From the NCBI GenBank assembly GCA_024763455.1, contig JANTFL010000015.1, positions 1 through 33,935 on the forward strand: DNA of 33,935 nt, read 5' to 3'. Below the pieces are notes generated by a model. It saw nothing but the letters and a program-made list of their open reading frames with translations, did no database searches and had not been told where the DNA came from. This DNA comes from Sediminispirochaeta sp. (GTDB lineage Bacteria; Spirochaetota; Spirochaetia; B11-G9). The first letter of the stretch is position 1. Each line of letters starts with the position of its first letter. Both the position numbers and the translations under genes were made by a program. Positions 24,346-33,019 of the stretch are shown piece after piece.

Positions 24346-25918
24346 TTATACCCCTGTAATAATCCCCAGGACTTTTACCCGTGTATTTCCTGAAAGCCCT
24401 GCTGAAATACTGGCTTGTATTGTATCCCACCTTCTCCGCTATCTCAAATATTTTATATTCTTCGGTTTTTAAAAGGCGTATTGCTTTTTCCATCCGCAGT
24501 TCTGTAAGATAGTTAACAATGGTTGAACCTGTTTCAGATTTAAATATTTTTCTTAAGTAAACTTCACTGATATTCAATGTATTTGCAACATCCTCTATCG
24601 CCCAGTCTTCCATGTAGTGTTTATGTATATAATCCAATGCCTGCTCTACCTTATGGGAGTATTTCCTCTCTTTTTTTCCCACTGCCTTTTCAATGGAGTA
24701 ACTAAAGACCTCCTTGAACAAGAGCCTAACCTCGTTTAGATCATATAATTCACCAGGATTTGATTGCAGGACTTCTTCTAAAACAAGATCCTTTAATACC
24801 GGCAGATAATTCTTCAAAAGAAAGTTATTAAGAATTTCCGTAAGTTTGGCACATACCTTATGGGCAAGAACCGGATCCCACGGAGTTTTTCCAATTTCGG
24901 TAAAAACGGTATCCAGATATAATTCAACTCCACCGCCGTCAAATTCAGACAGCAGCTTTTCCAGCTGATTTAAACCATCTTCATCAAAATTATTTTTTAT
25001 CTCTTCTAGTTCTGTAAGCAGATCAGGCGAAAGGATTCTACCTCTTCCCAAAAAGACACTGTATTCAAAAACCCTTTTTACCGAAACATAAATACCTGCA
25101 ATTTTATTTACATCATTTTTTACTGCAACAGGACAAACGGATGTAGTCTCATTAAAAGGATCCAGCTGTACTTGAACCTGTTCAAACAGCTTTGCTACAA
25201 TTTTATCTATTTCCCCCGGTGTTATACCACTTTCAAGATACACAGCAACTGCTGTCTCAATACTTCCAAGTCCGAAAATATCCATTGCGGTTCCTAACTT
25301 GGCTTTCTTTATAACATCAGTCAGACTCTTAAAATCCCGTTTCTGTTTTAACCCGAAATCTTCATAAAGTTTATACGGAGTATCTAACTTAAAAAATAAA
25401 AAAAGTATTTTCCCGATTTCAAAATCTATAAATCTATTGAAAATCTTTTTTACAAGTACTTCCCTGGAAATGGTATTATCTAACAGCGAACGCAGCTGCC
25501 GAAGTCTTATTATTTCCTCTTTTTTCTCATCTTCGGCCAGCTCTTCTCGTAAACGGTTCAATTCTGAAAGTAGTGTTTTTTCATTCAATTCATGCTTAAC
25601 AAGATAATTTGATATACCAACTTCGATGGCCCTTTTTGCGTAGTGGAAATCCTTGTACGAGGTAAGAATAACAATTCTTACCGGAATATCCAGTGCAAGA
25701 ATCTCTCTGCTTAATTCAAGCCCGTTCATAACAGGCATTTTTATATCTACCAGAACTATCCGGGGTTTCAACTTTTTAAAAGATTCGAGGGCCCTTCGGG
25801 GGTTAGTCTCGGAAGCAGCTATTTTGAAACCTTCCTCTTCCCAGTTGATTAATTTTTTGAGATTGTTTAATGCCATTATTTCATCATCAACCAGCATTAC
25901 TTTCAAAGGCAGCTGCAT
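24335..25918 (-). CDS. YesN-type response regulator with AraC DNA-binding domain
   Basis: A 527-residue protein. The receiver domain (about 5-122) has the acidic pair Asp11-Asp12, the phospho-acceptor Asp58 in IVLVDIKMPVMNG, Thr86 and Lys108. A long middle region (about 130-415) is typical of YesN proteins. The C-terminus is an AraC/XylS double HTH (VEQALDYIHKHYMEDWAIEDVANTLNISEVYLRKIF ... YNTSQYFSRAFRKYTGKSPGDYYR). AAGGAG five bases before the ATG fixes the start. Upstream lie three GATAC repeats spaced 20 bp, the nearest overlapping a poor -35 element, which suggests autoactivation. The same word pair upstream of the sugar-binding-protein gene identifies that operon as a likely target (inference). 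Confidence 0.92.
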   Translation of the reverse strand: MQLPLKVMLVDDEIMALNNLKKLINWEEEGFKIAASETNPRRALESFKKLKPRIVLVDIKMPVMNGLELSREILALDIPVRIVILTSYKDFHYAKRAIEVGISNYLVKHELNEKTLLSELNRLREELAEDEKKEEIIRLRQLRSLLDNTISREVLVKKIFNRFIDFEIGKILFLFFKLDTPYKLYEDFGLKQKRDFKSLTDVIKKAKLGTAMDIFGLGSIETAVAVYLESGITPGEIDKIVAKLFEQVQVQLDPFNETTSVCPVAVKNDVNKIAGIYVSVKRVFEYSVFLGRGRILSPDLLTELEEIKNNFDEDGLNQLEKLLSEFDGGGVELYLDTVFTEIGKTPWDPVLAHKVCAKLTEILNNFLLKNYLPVLKDLVLEEVLQSNPGELYDLNEVRLLFKEVFSYSIEKAVGKKERKYSHKVEQALDYIHKHYMEDWAIEDVANTLNISEVYLRKIFKSETGSTIVNYLTELRMEKAIRLLKTEEYKIFEIAEKVGYNTSQYFSRAFRKYTGKSPGDYYRGINEK

Positions 25919-25958
25919 TTGAACTCCTTGTTCCTTAACCTTAAAAACCTGCCAATAG

Positions 25959-25987
25959 ATAATAGCATTAAATCACAGCGATACAAA
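25959..25987 (-). promoter_or_regulatory. Activator-type promoter of the two-component operon
   Basis: On the minus strand TATTAT (25964-25959) is a good -10. Seventeen bases upstream the -35 position reads TTTGTA (25987-25982), a poor match that is overlapped by the proximal GATAC repeat at 25980-25984. This is the layout expected when an AraC-type activator contacts polymerase at the -35. Confidence 0.45.
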
Positions 25988-26024
25988 TGGGTAAAATACG
26001 ATACTTTTGTGTATTAAACGATAC
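25980..26024. promoter_or_regulatory. Three GATAC direct repeats at exact 20-bp spacing
   Basis: GATAC begins at 25980, 26000 and 26020, each preceded by C (or G) and followed by similar A/T-rich bases (CGATACTT twice). The regular 20-bp period, about two turns of DNA, upstream of an AraC-type regulator gene points to autoregulatory binding sites. Confidence 0.65.
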
Positions 26025-26039
26025 TTCCAGCCAGATTTT

Positions 26040-26071
26040 AAAAGAGACTGCTTTTAACAAAAAGCAGTCTC
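26040..26071 (-). terminator. Intrinsic terminator of the SorC operon
   Basis: A perfect 12-bp stem (26044-26055 with 26060-26071, GAGACTGCTTTT and its complement) with a 4-nt loop is followed on the minus strand by TTTTAAAA. It lies 22 bp after the stop codon of the isomerase-like gene and separates that operon from the two-component genes. Confidence 0.8.
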
Positions 26072-26093
26072 CTGTTACATTATTCCTGTTAAA

Positions 26094-27506
26094 CTAACCC
26101 TTATGGTAGTAGACTTCCCAGCCCATGTACTTTTCAAAGGCTTCTGCAAGGACATCCCCCACATGGCCGCGGTTCATGGCAACATGGTGTTCAAATCCGT
26201 TTTCACACATGTAGTTCATAAGTTTCTGCAGGCCGTTGATACGGCACACTGCAACACCGCCCATGGTATCAACAGGATCATCGGTAAACTCACCTTCTCC
26301 GACATAGGCCTTTATTGTTCCCATTACTTCATCTGTGGATATTCTAGTATAGGTCATGGGGCCGCCTTTCACCTGCCCTTTCAAGGCTCCAAAGCACCTG
26401 TCTTTCCCAAGACTTGCTCCAAGGATATCGAGGTTACCTATTTCGAAGTCTCCCCCGAAAAAGCCTTTCGGGAAGTTGGAACAATGGGTATTAATACACA
26501 TTTCCCTGTCGTTATCAAAGTTGTTGTTCCAGTCAAGAAAACCTGAAGGCTTGTCAGTTGCAAGCTTCAACGCCAGCATGGAGATTGCACCCATTACATC
26601 AGCCTCACAGGCAGAAGGTTTGCCCTTTTCTCCCATCATACTCATGGTTAAACAGGTCGCACATCCGTAATTTTTCTGAATGGAATCCCAGCATTGAATG
26701 GCACTGGCATCCACGCCTTTCTCATCTACCCACTTCTCCACAGCAAGAGAGAGTCTGGCAGAAAGATCTACATGCTCCGAAGGAGTTCCTTCAACAACTT
26801 TTCCGTACTCATTTATTTCGTTACGTTTATCATCTACAGAATTAGTCTTATCCCAATTCTGTGCGGAAAAAATTATTTCAGAAAGATCAACTGTAGCCAC
26901 GTCTATTCCTGAATCCTGAAGCAGCTTTTCGGAATATCTTACTGTTTTGAAAGCATCCGGTCTCTGGCCGATAGCTCCTATTTTTGCACCCTTAAGCCCG
27001 GACACAACCCTGCACAACCGGCTGAACCGATCAAGATCTTTTTCAAACTCCGGGCTGTCTATGTCACAGGTATGAAGTGTTGTATTCGTAAAGGGTATAT
27101 TTCTCTGATACAGGTTATTGCATACCGAAAGTTTTCCGCAAAAAGCATCTCTCCGCCGGGGCATATCCATTTCAGTGGTTTTATCGTCCCAGGCATGAAC
27201 AAGAACCGGCAGATCCAGAGATGTCTTTTCCAGGGTTTCCACTATCCCTACCTCGTCTCCAAAATTAGGCAGGGTTACAATAAATCCCTGGAGCTCCTTT
27301 CTATGCTCTATGAAGAAATCTGCATAAAGCTGAGCATCTTCGGAAGTTTCCACTGCACCATAGGGGGTTGCATTTTCCTCCGGAATAAGAACATTAAATC
27401 CGCTGTTTTCCAACTTTGCAATAATATCCTTACGCCCCTGCTCTGCAAGACTTGCAGGGAAAAAACCCCTTGTACCTACTATTAGTCCTATTGTTGTTTT
27501 TTTCAT
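26094..27506 (-). CDS. L-fucose/L-arabinose isomerase-like protein (COG2407 type)
   Basis: A 470-residue cytoplasmic protein related to L-fucose isomerase. It starts TIGLIVGTRGFFPASLAEQGRKDII, the usual N-terminal Rossmann-like strand of the family. The likely metal-binding triad is Glu301 (ACEADVMGA), Asp325 (GFLDWNNN) and His341 (NTHCSNFP), matching the Glu/Asp/His ligands of fucose and arabinose isomerases. It is shorter than fucose isomerase proper (about 590). It is the last gene of the SorC operon, overlapping the VOC gene by 4 bp, and is followed by a strong terminator. An aldose-ketose isomerase step is the simplest reading, although some homologues are uncharacterised or have other activities, so the sugar is left open. 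Confidence 0.82.
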   Translation of the reverse strand: MKKTTIGLIVGTRGFFPASLAEQGRKDIIAKLENSGFNVLIPEENATPYGAVETSEDAQLYADFFIEHRKELQGFIVTLPNFGDEVGIVETLEKTSLDLPVLVHAWDDKTTEMDMPRRRDAFCGKLSVCNNLYQRNIPFTNTTLHTCDIDSPEFEKDLDRFSRLCRVVSGLKGAKIGAIGQRPDAFKTVRYSEKLLQDSGIDVATVDLSEIIFSAQNWDKTNSVDDKRNEINEYGKVVEGTPSEHVDLSARLSLAVEKWVDEKGVDASAIQCWDSIQKNYGCATCLTMSMMGEKGKPSACEADVMGAISMLALKLATDKPSGFLDWNNNFDNDREMCINTHCSNFPKGFFGGDFEIGNLDILGASLGKDRCFGALKGQVKGGPMTYTRISTDEVMGTIKAYVGEGEFTDDPVDTMGGVAVCRINGLQKLMNYMCENGFEHHVAMNRGHVGDVLAEAFEKYMGWEVYYHKG

Positions 27507-28042
27507 TTGATTTTTTCTCCTTCTGGATATATTTTTTCAGGACTTTTACGCCCTTTTGGTCTTTGGATCAACTCAATGGTTGTTCCGATATACTTCTCCG
27601 TATCAAGATATGCATAGTGACCATCATCATCGGGACCGAATCCGGCTCCGTCCATTACCATGGGGATCCCCGCCGATTCAGCCTGAGCTATGGCACTTTT
27701 CATATCTTCCACCAGAACCCCTAAATGCTGAATACCGTAACCATGTTCTTTAATAAAATCTGTATAAACGGTATCCCCTTTTATCTGCTCTATAAGCTCG
27801 ATACGCATTTTGCCGAAATAGGATAATGCTACCCTCATGGCATAGTCGGTGGGCTTTCCATTCCTGGTCATTCTGGGAACAAAGGGCTTCTGGTAAGTAT
27901 AGAAATGCCAGGGCCCTATTCCAAATATTTTGTAATAGTTCTCCACCGTCAGATCGAGGTCCTCAACTACAAAAGCAATCTGTGCAACACCGTTATTCAG
28001 GAACGGAAGCTTTTCTTTCAGTTCCTCGGTAAACTTTATCAT
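27503..28042 (-). CDS. VOC (glyoxalase/bleomycin-resistance fold) family protein
   Basis: A 179-residue protein of the vicinal oxygen chelate superfamily with two beta-alpha-beta-beta-beta units. The first begins [34 protein letters not shown]; the second contains [31 protein letters not shown] and ends [19 protein letters not shown]. Probable metal ligands are Glu/His residues in IELIEQ, HLGV and IELIQ. The sequence resembles methylmalonyl-CoA epimerase-like or lactoylglutathione lyase-like members. In this operon it may epimerise or cleave a keto-sugar intermediate, which is inference. It overlaps its neighbours by 4 bp on both sides, indicating tight co-translation. Confidence 0.82.
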   Translation of the reverse strand: MIKFTEELKEKLPFLNNGVAQIAFVVEDLDLTVENYYKIFGIGPWHFYTYQKPFVPRMTRNGKPTDYAMRVALSYFGKMRIELIEQIKGDTVYTDFIKEHGYGIQHLGVLVEDMKSAIAQAESAGIPMVMDGAGFGPDDDGHYAYLDTEKYIGTTIELIQRPKGRKSPEKIYPEGEKIK

Positions 28043-29091
28043 GGTATAAAAACCCCCTTAAGTACCTTTCCCTCCAGGGCAAGCTTTGCCCCTTTCTCAA
28101 AGTCTTTTAGTGGGAAAATGTGGGAAACAAGTTTTTCCTTTGAAATAACACCTTCCGTCAGGAGCTGAAGAGCAGTTCTATTGTGTTTTGGAGCAAAGGT
28201 AGTTGTCCCTATTATGTGCAGTCCCCGGTAATGAACAATATTCATATCTACTCCGGGCTTGGAGTTATCCTTGGGCATACCCCCGAACTGAATAACCCTT
28301 CCCCCCTTCCGGGCCATTTCAACAGCCTGCACAGCTGCCTGGGGCGCAGGTGCCGCAGCTATAACCACATGAGCACCTTTACCGCCGGTAAGTTTCATTA
28401 CTTCCGCTACAGGATCACACTCCGCGCCGTTTATAAGGGCATCGGGTTCAAAGGCTTCGGCAAGCTTTAATCTGTCCGCTGAAATATCAACAACAAAAAT
28501 TTTCCGTGCACCTCTGGCCTTTGCCAAACTTATATGAATGCAGCCTATTGGACCGGTACCTATAATAACAACAGTCTCCCCAAGTTTAATATCCGCCTTT
28601 TCCTGTGCATTAACACAGGAAGAAACAGGTTCTGCCAATGCGGCAAGAACGGGGTCCCCTCCTTCGGGAACCTTCTGGATATTCCCAAGCCTGACACTCT
28701 CCTCCGGTATGGCGATATACTCTGCAAATCCGCCGGGCCAGTGCTGCCCTATCTCCTTCTGATTTTCACAAAGCTCATACTCCCCATCCTGACAGAACTC
28801 ACATGCACCGCAGTAAGCAAGCGGCCCTACTGCAAGGACATCTCCTGTTTTTAGATTTCCGGAATATTCCTGTCCTGTCTTAACAATTTCGCCGCTTATT
28901 TCATGCCCTATGGTCCAGGGAAAGGTCACCCTTCTGTGCCCCATTCTTAAAGTTCTAAGATCGGAACCGCAGAGACCGCAGGCTAATACCTTTAACAGCA
29001 GCCCTCCTGCGGAGACCTTGGGAACAGGAACAGTTTCCACACTAAAATCCATAGGTGCCCGGACGATAACAGCTTTCATCGTATCTTTCAT
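28039..29091 (-). CDS. Zinc-dependent medium-chain alcohol/polyol dehydrogenase
   Basis: A 350-residue MDR-family dehydrogenase. Catalytic zinc ligands are Cys41 (ACGLCGSD) and His63-Glu64 (GHE), and the structural zinc site is Cys94, Cys97, Cys100 and Cys108 ([15 protein letters not shown]). The NAD-binding motif is [21 protein letters not shown]. This is the sorbitol/threonine dehydrogenase branch, acting on secondary alcohols of polyols or sugar acids. The longest frame begins at ATG 29103, which directly abuts GGAG and overlaps the upstream gene; I prefer ATG 29091, one base after the upstream stop, though a third ATG at 29079 is possible. It overlaps the VOC gene by 4 bp. Confidence 0.85.
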   Translation of the reverse strand: MKDTMKAVIVRAPMDFSVETVPVPKVSAGGLLLKVLACGLCGSDLRTLRMGHRRVTFPWTIGHEISGEIVKTGQEYSGNLKTGDVLAVGPLAYCGACEFCQDGEYELCENQKEIGQHWPGGFAEYIAIPEESVRLGNIQKVPEGGDPVLAALAEPVSSCVNAQEKADIKLGETVVIIGTGPIGCIHISLAKARGARKIFVVDISADRLKLAEAFEPDALINGAECDPVAEVMKLTGGKGAHVVIAAAPAPQAAVQAVEMARKGGRVIQFGGMPKDNSKPGVDMNIVHYRGLHIIGTTTFAPKHNRTALQLLTEGVISKEKLVSHIFPLKDFEKGAKLALEGKVLKGVFIP

Positions 29092-29092
29092 A

Positions 29093-30388
29093 CTACTTTC
29101 CATCTCCTATTAAAGAGTCCTGGAGTTCCCGGAGTTTGTAGACGAATGATCCTCTGTTTAAGGCAACCTTGTCTTTTGTAATGACATCTCCTTTTTTTAT
29201 TGGAGAGATCACTTTACCACCCTGCCCTATTCCAATCGGTACAGCTCCGGCAGCACTGGAATCAGCGTAAGTCATTATGTGTCCATGCCAGTCAGTACCG
29301 CCTATTCCGCCCAGTATTTCTCCCGGTTTCATATCTCTTTTTGCCTTGCAGACAACTTCCGAATGCATTGTTTCTGCAGTTACTGTTACCTCGTTTAGAA
29401 GCACAGCCTCTGCAATTGACTGGGGAGTTTCTATGTCACACAGGTGATAGGGCCTGAAATGGAGATAGTAAGGGCCGTCCTCTTTTGTTATGAACTTCAT
29501 ATCTTTTTGGATTCTTTCATCCTCTGAATAGACAATTGCAAATACCCCAGGGGCAATGGCTCCGGTTGAAAAATCAACCCTCCCTTTCCCTGAAAAAATA
29601 CCGCCGTCAGCTTTTGGTATAAACACTTTGGAAAGATCTTCCAGTTCAACCTTGGGACCGTGCATTCCCGCAACATCCGGGACAAGACCGGTTGCATTTG
29701 AAACTGCTGCCATTTCAACCATGGTTTTTGTACCATCCTTAAAGGAGGCAAGCATCTTGGGATTCATATCCTTGGACTCCGCCTCTTCCCTGCAGCTTTC
29801 AACAGTGGCATAATAATCTATAACATTGTTTTTGCCCTTTCCCAGGGTGACCACTTCAAACCCCATAAGAGTTGCCTGCTCAAAAAGCATTTTGCAGACC
29901 CCGGGTTCATCCCCGGAAGCAACAGTGTACAAGCTGCCCATTTTCCGTGCCAGACTGTTAAGATAGACACCAACAGTAATATCAGCTTCTGCATTCAGCA
30001 TGATTACCGGCTTTTTGTTCATAATTGACTGGTATGCAAATTTTGCTCCCACATCAGGCACCCCTGTTGCCTCTACATTTGCTTCCAGACCGTCAAGCTC
30101 AGCCATCATAAAGGGATCGGCTGTAACAACCGGTTTGTTATTATTTATTGCGTCCTCGGCTGCGGAAGGAGAGTCGGTAACAACGATATTCCCCCGCTTG
30201 TATCCCATCTGTTCCAGAGTCGATATTCCTTTCTCCGGGTCTACATCTGCTATTGCAGAAATCTTCATCCCTTTAATATTACCGATTGTGTGTGCAAGAC
30301 CGGAGCCCATTTGGCCGCAGCCCACAACACCAACACTAATAGGGTTTCCATTTTCTTCCCGTTCTTTTAGTTTACTTACCAGTTCCAT
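29093..30388 (-). CDS. NAD(P)-dependent oxidoreductase with C-terminal SAF domain (COG4091-like)
   Basis: A 431-residue protein with an N-terminal Rossmann domain, [18 protein letters not shown] (19-36), a central homoserine-dehydrogenase-like substrate domain ([33 protein letters not shown]) and a C-terminal SAF domain (about 345-415, [17 protein letters not shown] and the [11 protein letters not shown] end). Such proteins are often mislabelled as flagellar FlgA or homoserine dehydrogenase; they occur in loci for unusual sugar and polyol catabolism. The reaction is unknown; oxidation of a hydroxy-acid or aldehyde is probable. The start ATG shares a base with the kinase stop region (1-bp overlap at 30388). 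No membrane segment. Confidence 0.82.
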   Translation of the reverse strand: MELVSKLKEREENGNPISVGVVGCGQMGSGLAHTIGNIKGMKISAIADVDPEKGISTLEQMGYKRGNIVVTDSPSAAEDAINNNKPVVTADPFMMAELDGLEANVEATGVPDVGAKFAYQSIMNKKPVIMLNAEADITVGVYLNSLARKMGSLYTVASGDEPGVCKMLFEQATLMGFEVVTLGKGKNNVIDYYATVESCREEAESKDMNPKMLASFKDGTKTMVEMAAVSNATGLVPDVAGMHGPKVELEDLSKVFIPKADGGIFSGKGRVDFSTGAIAPGVFAIVYSEDERIQKDMKFITKEDGPYYLHFRPYHLCDIETPQSIAEAVLLNEVTVTAETMHSEVVCKAKRDMKPGEILGGIGGTDWHGHIMTYADSSAAGAVPIGIGQGGKVISPIKKGDVITKDKVALNRGSFVYKLRELQDSLIGDGK

Positions 30389-31941
30389 TACTTGCTACTC
30401 CTGTTATTATACTCTGCTCTCAAGTGAGCTAATGTTTTGTAATCTTCTTTTACGTGCTCATATAAATTTTTATATAGTTTAAAATACTCCATATACATTT
30501 CATGATTCTCACGGATCGGTTCAAGGCCCTCTATATACCGTGCCTTCTCTTTGCTTATTGAATAATCCTTGAAGACTCCCGTTGCCACTCCTGCAAGAAT
30601 GGCATCTCCATAGGGAGCCCCTGTTCTATTCTCAACAAGTGCAGTGGGAATATTAAAAACATCTGTAATTATCTGCCGCCATAGTTTACTCTTTGCTCCC
30701 CCTTCGTTAAGGATCAGAGGAGGGGTAATACTCATACCGGACTTTTTTAAGATCTGGTATGAATCGTAAAGTGCGTAGGCAACCGCTTCCATCATGGCCC
30801 GTACAATATGGCCCCTGGTATGGTTAAGGGACAACCCGAAAAGCGTCCCTCTGGCCTGTACATCCCATATCGGGGTCCGCTCTCCCATCAGGTAGGGAAG
30901 CATAACCAGCCCTTCGGAACCCGGAGGGACGGCCTCGGCCTCTTTGTTAATAATATCGTAGGTATCTATTCCCGTTTCTTTCTCCGATTCTTTTTCTGCC
31001 TTATAGAAGTTGTCCCGCATATAGCGTATCAGCTGCCCGCCGGTAGTTGTTGTCGGAACGGTGATAAAATCCCGGTTTGATTTAGTTGTATAGGCAAAGT
31101 TTATCATTGATGGATCAAAATATGACCCGTCGTGTACAATCCCGAAATTTCCCGCAGTTCCAAGATTCATCTGACACGCACCTGCTTCAATGGCACCGGC
31201 ACCTACCCATCCGGCATTGCAGTCCACCTGTCCTGCAGCTACCGGGGTCCCTGCTTCAAGGCTCGTCTGTGCTGCAGCAGAGGAAGTAATTTCCCCAATA
31301 ATATCCTCACTTGCGTAAAGATCAGGGAAAATACTTTCCGGCAGCGCTAGTTCCTGTATAATATCTTTTTCAAATGATCTTTTTTCCAGGTTGTAAACAA
31401 CACCGTAGAATGGTGCTCCTGAATAATGGCACGTATTTTCACCGGTTAGCCGGGAAGCAATAAACCCGTCTATGGTAAGGACCTTGTGTATCCGTGAAAA
31501 GATTTCCGGTCTGTTCTCCTTTTCCCATAACAAATTAACAACTATCGGGTGGTCATCAAGCCTGTTTTTCGAAATAGCAAAAACTCTATCTTCCCCGAGT
31601 TTTTCCCGCAGATAATTCACCTGTTTAACAGCACGCCTGTCCATTAGATTGTAGGCCCTTGCCAAAGGGTTTCCGTCTTCCCCCACCATAACCATAGAGG
31701 GTAACGCTGAAGAAACCGCTATCCCCTCAATATCTGATGGATCAGACCCTGATTGTTTTAATGCTGTTTTAATAACCCTGCAGGCGACATTCCAGTACTC
31801 TTCTGCATCATGTTCCGACCATCCGGGGTGTTCTGTATATATTTTATATTCTTCAAACCCGTACCCCAGAACTTCAGCATTTTCGTTAATTATGACAGCT
31901 TTCCCGCCGCCTGTACCAAAATCAATACCAAGCAAATTCAC
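30388..31941 (-). CDS. FGGY-family carbohydrate kinase
   Basis: A 517-residue kinase of the FGGY family (xylulokinase/glycerol kinase fold). The phosphate-binding motif is LLGIDFGTGGGKAVI (3-17); the catalytic base is likely Asp240 in AAGQVDCNAGWVG; and the second ATPase subdomain has LNLGTAGNFGI, LMLPYLMGERTPIWD and LILNEGGAKSKLWRQIITDVFNIP. Length is typical (480-530). It phosphorylates a pentose, tetrulose, polyol or related sugar; the exact sugar cannot be deduced, and the YLMGERTP motif is shared by xylulose-type enzymes. It starts one base downstream of the SorC regulator gene and is followed by the SAF dehydrogenase gene. Confidence 0.88.
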   Translation of the reverse strand: MNLLGIDFGTGGGKAVIINENAEVLGYGFEEYKIYTEHPGWSEHDAEEYWNVACRVIKTALKQSGSDPSDIEGIAVSSALPSMVMVGEDGNPLARAYNLMDRRAVKQVNYLREKLGEDRVFAISKNRLDDHPIVVNLLWEKENRPEIFSRIHKVLTIDGFIASRLTGENTCHYSGAPFYGVVYNLEKRSFEKDIIQELALPESIFPDLYASEDIIGEITSSAAAQTSLEAGTPVAAGQVDCNAGWVGAGAIEAGACQMNLGTAGNFGIVHDGSYFDPSMINFAYTTKSNRDFITVPTTTTGGQLIRYMRDNFYKAEKESEKETGIDTYDIINKEAEAVPPGSEGLVMLPYLMGERTPIWDVQARGTLFGLSLNHTRGHIVRAMMEAVAYALYDSYQILKKSGMSITPPLILNEGGAKSKLWRQIITDVFNIPTALVENRTGAPYGDAILAGVATGVFKDYSISKEKARYIEGLEPIRENHEMYMEYFKLYKNLYEHVKEDYKTLAHLRAEYNNRSSK

Positions 31942-31942
31942 T

Positions 31943-32884
31943 TCAGCTAACCTCCATCAGTTTTAAACCTGTTTCATAATCTGTAAGAAGGACATCAATC
32001 AGTCCGCTTTTTAAAGCACCCTTTATTGCTTCATACTTTCCCTTTCCCCCGGCTACAGCAACAACCCGCGGTATTTTCCTGATCTCAGATATATCAAGAC
32101 CGATTATCCTGTTGTTTATTTCGTGGGATACAAATTTGCCGTTTCCGTCAAAAAACCGGAGAGATATATCCCCCACAGCTCCTGCATTTTTTATACCACT
32201 CAGTGTTCTTGAGGGAATTATTCTGCCCCGGCTCATTAGAATGGAATCGGAAGAATCGGTGCCGATACCAACAAACGCCATATCTGTGGAGGCAGCCATC
32301 TCAAGAGTTTCTTTTATGTAGGGATCGGTCAGCAGCCCGTTTTTTACTTCAGAAGAGGAAACAACCCCGGGGGCAGAGAGGATTCTCCCTTTTCCACCGG
32401 TTTTTTCAGCCAAGCGGCGGACCAGATCAGAGCTGTGCTCATGTGCTTCAGGGGAACCAAGCCCTCCGAGCATCTGAACAATTTTTAATTCGGGCAAATC
32501 CATATCCGGCATGCTTTCCACAAAGGAGGAGAGAGAGCTCCCCCAGGTAAGGGAGACAGAATCCGCACCGGGCAGAACCCTTTGGGCATATTCAGATGCA
32601 GTCATTCCAAGTTTTCTCAGCTGTTCTTCTTTGTCTCCTGGAACAGAAGGAGAGAGGACTACCTCCAGAAGGCCCCATTTTTTTGCCAGATTCTTCTCGT
32701 CTTCCGAATAACTCTGCTTCGGTTTATTAAGGCTTATTTCAACGATCCCCCGGACTTTTGCCTGCTGCAGAGTCCTCGAAACCTTAACCCGGGAGATACC
32801 CAGCTGCCGGGCTATCTGCTGCTGGGTTAAATTCTCCTCGAAATAGAGAGCTGCAACTTTGTATATAAGGTCTTCTTCCCTCAT
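31943..32884 (-). CDS. SorC/DeoR-family (sugar-binding) transcriptional regulator
   Basis: A 313-residue protein. The N-terminal HTH is at about 18-43 (NLTQQQIARQLGISRVKVSRTLQQA), as in SorC/CggR regulators, and the rest is a sugar-phosphate-binding domain (LTWGSSLSSF, VQMLGGLGS, VGIGTDSSDSILMSRGRI, VAVAGGKGKYEAI near the end). These regulators bind phosphorylated sugars as inducers. The ATG at 32884 was chosen because GGAG lies six bases upstream and because a longer frame beginning at 32968 would run through the operators. Two TGnACAAATGnACA operators cover its promoter, so it very likely represses itself and the downstream catabolic genes. Confidence 0.9.
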   Translation of the reverse strand: MREEDLIYKVAALYFEENLTQQQIARQLGISRVKVSRTLQQAKVRGIVEISLNKPKQSYSEDEKNLAKKWGLLEVVLSPSVPGDKEEQLRKLGMTASEYAQRVLPGADSVSLTWGSSLSSFVESMPDMDLPELKIVQMLGGLGSPEAHEHSSDLVRRLAEKTGGKGRILSAPGVVSSSEVKNGLLTDPYIKETLEMAASTDMAFVGIGTDSSDSILMSRGRIIPSRTLSGIKNAGAVGDISLRFFDGNGKFVSHEINNRIIGLDISEIRKIPRVVAVAGGKGKYEAIKGALKSGLIDVLLTDYETGLKLMEVS

Positions 32885-32910
32885 GGTTTCTCCTGAGTTT
32901 CTTGCCCTTT

Positions 32911-32942
32911 TGTGCATTTGTTCAGTAGTGTACATTTGTACA
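32911..32942. promoter_or_regulatory. Tandem SorC operators (TGnACAAATGnACA x2)
   Basis: Reading the minus strand, TGTACAAATGTACA (32942-32929) and TGAACAAATGCACA (32924-32911) agree at 12 of 14 positions and are separated by four bases, giving an 18-bp period. The upstream copy overlaps the -10 element and the downstream copy lies across the expected transcription start. Multiple adjacent near-palindromic sites are the norm for SorC-family regulators. Confidence 0.75.
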
Positions 32943-32968
32943 ATAATACAAAAAAACAACCCTGTCAA
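32940..32968 (-). promoter_or_regulatory. Sigma-70 promoter of the SorC operon
   Basis: TTGACA (32968-32963, minus strand), a perfect -35, is followed after 17 bases by TATTGT (32945-32940), a fair -10, 56 bp before the SorC ATG. The proximal operator overlaps the -10, supporting repression of this promoter. Confidence 0.65.
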
Positions 32969-33019
32969 TCAAAAATCATTTAATTTTTTAGGTTGTAACG
33001 CTGCCCTACGGTAGAAAGA

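Noticed and set aside
29093..30388. SAF-domain protein as flagellar FlgA or true homoserine dehydrogenase
   Set aside because: The SAF domain causes the FlgA label by default; there is no flagellar or amino-acid biosynthetic context, and the surrounding genes are carbohydrate catabolic.
32969..33019. Hairpin around CTACCGTAGGGCAG after the HAD gene as a terminator
   Set aside because: The stem is only four or five base pairs and no T run follows on the minus strand.
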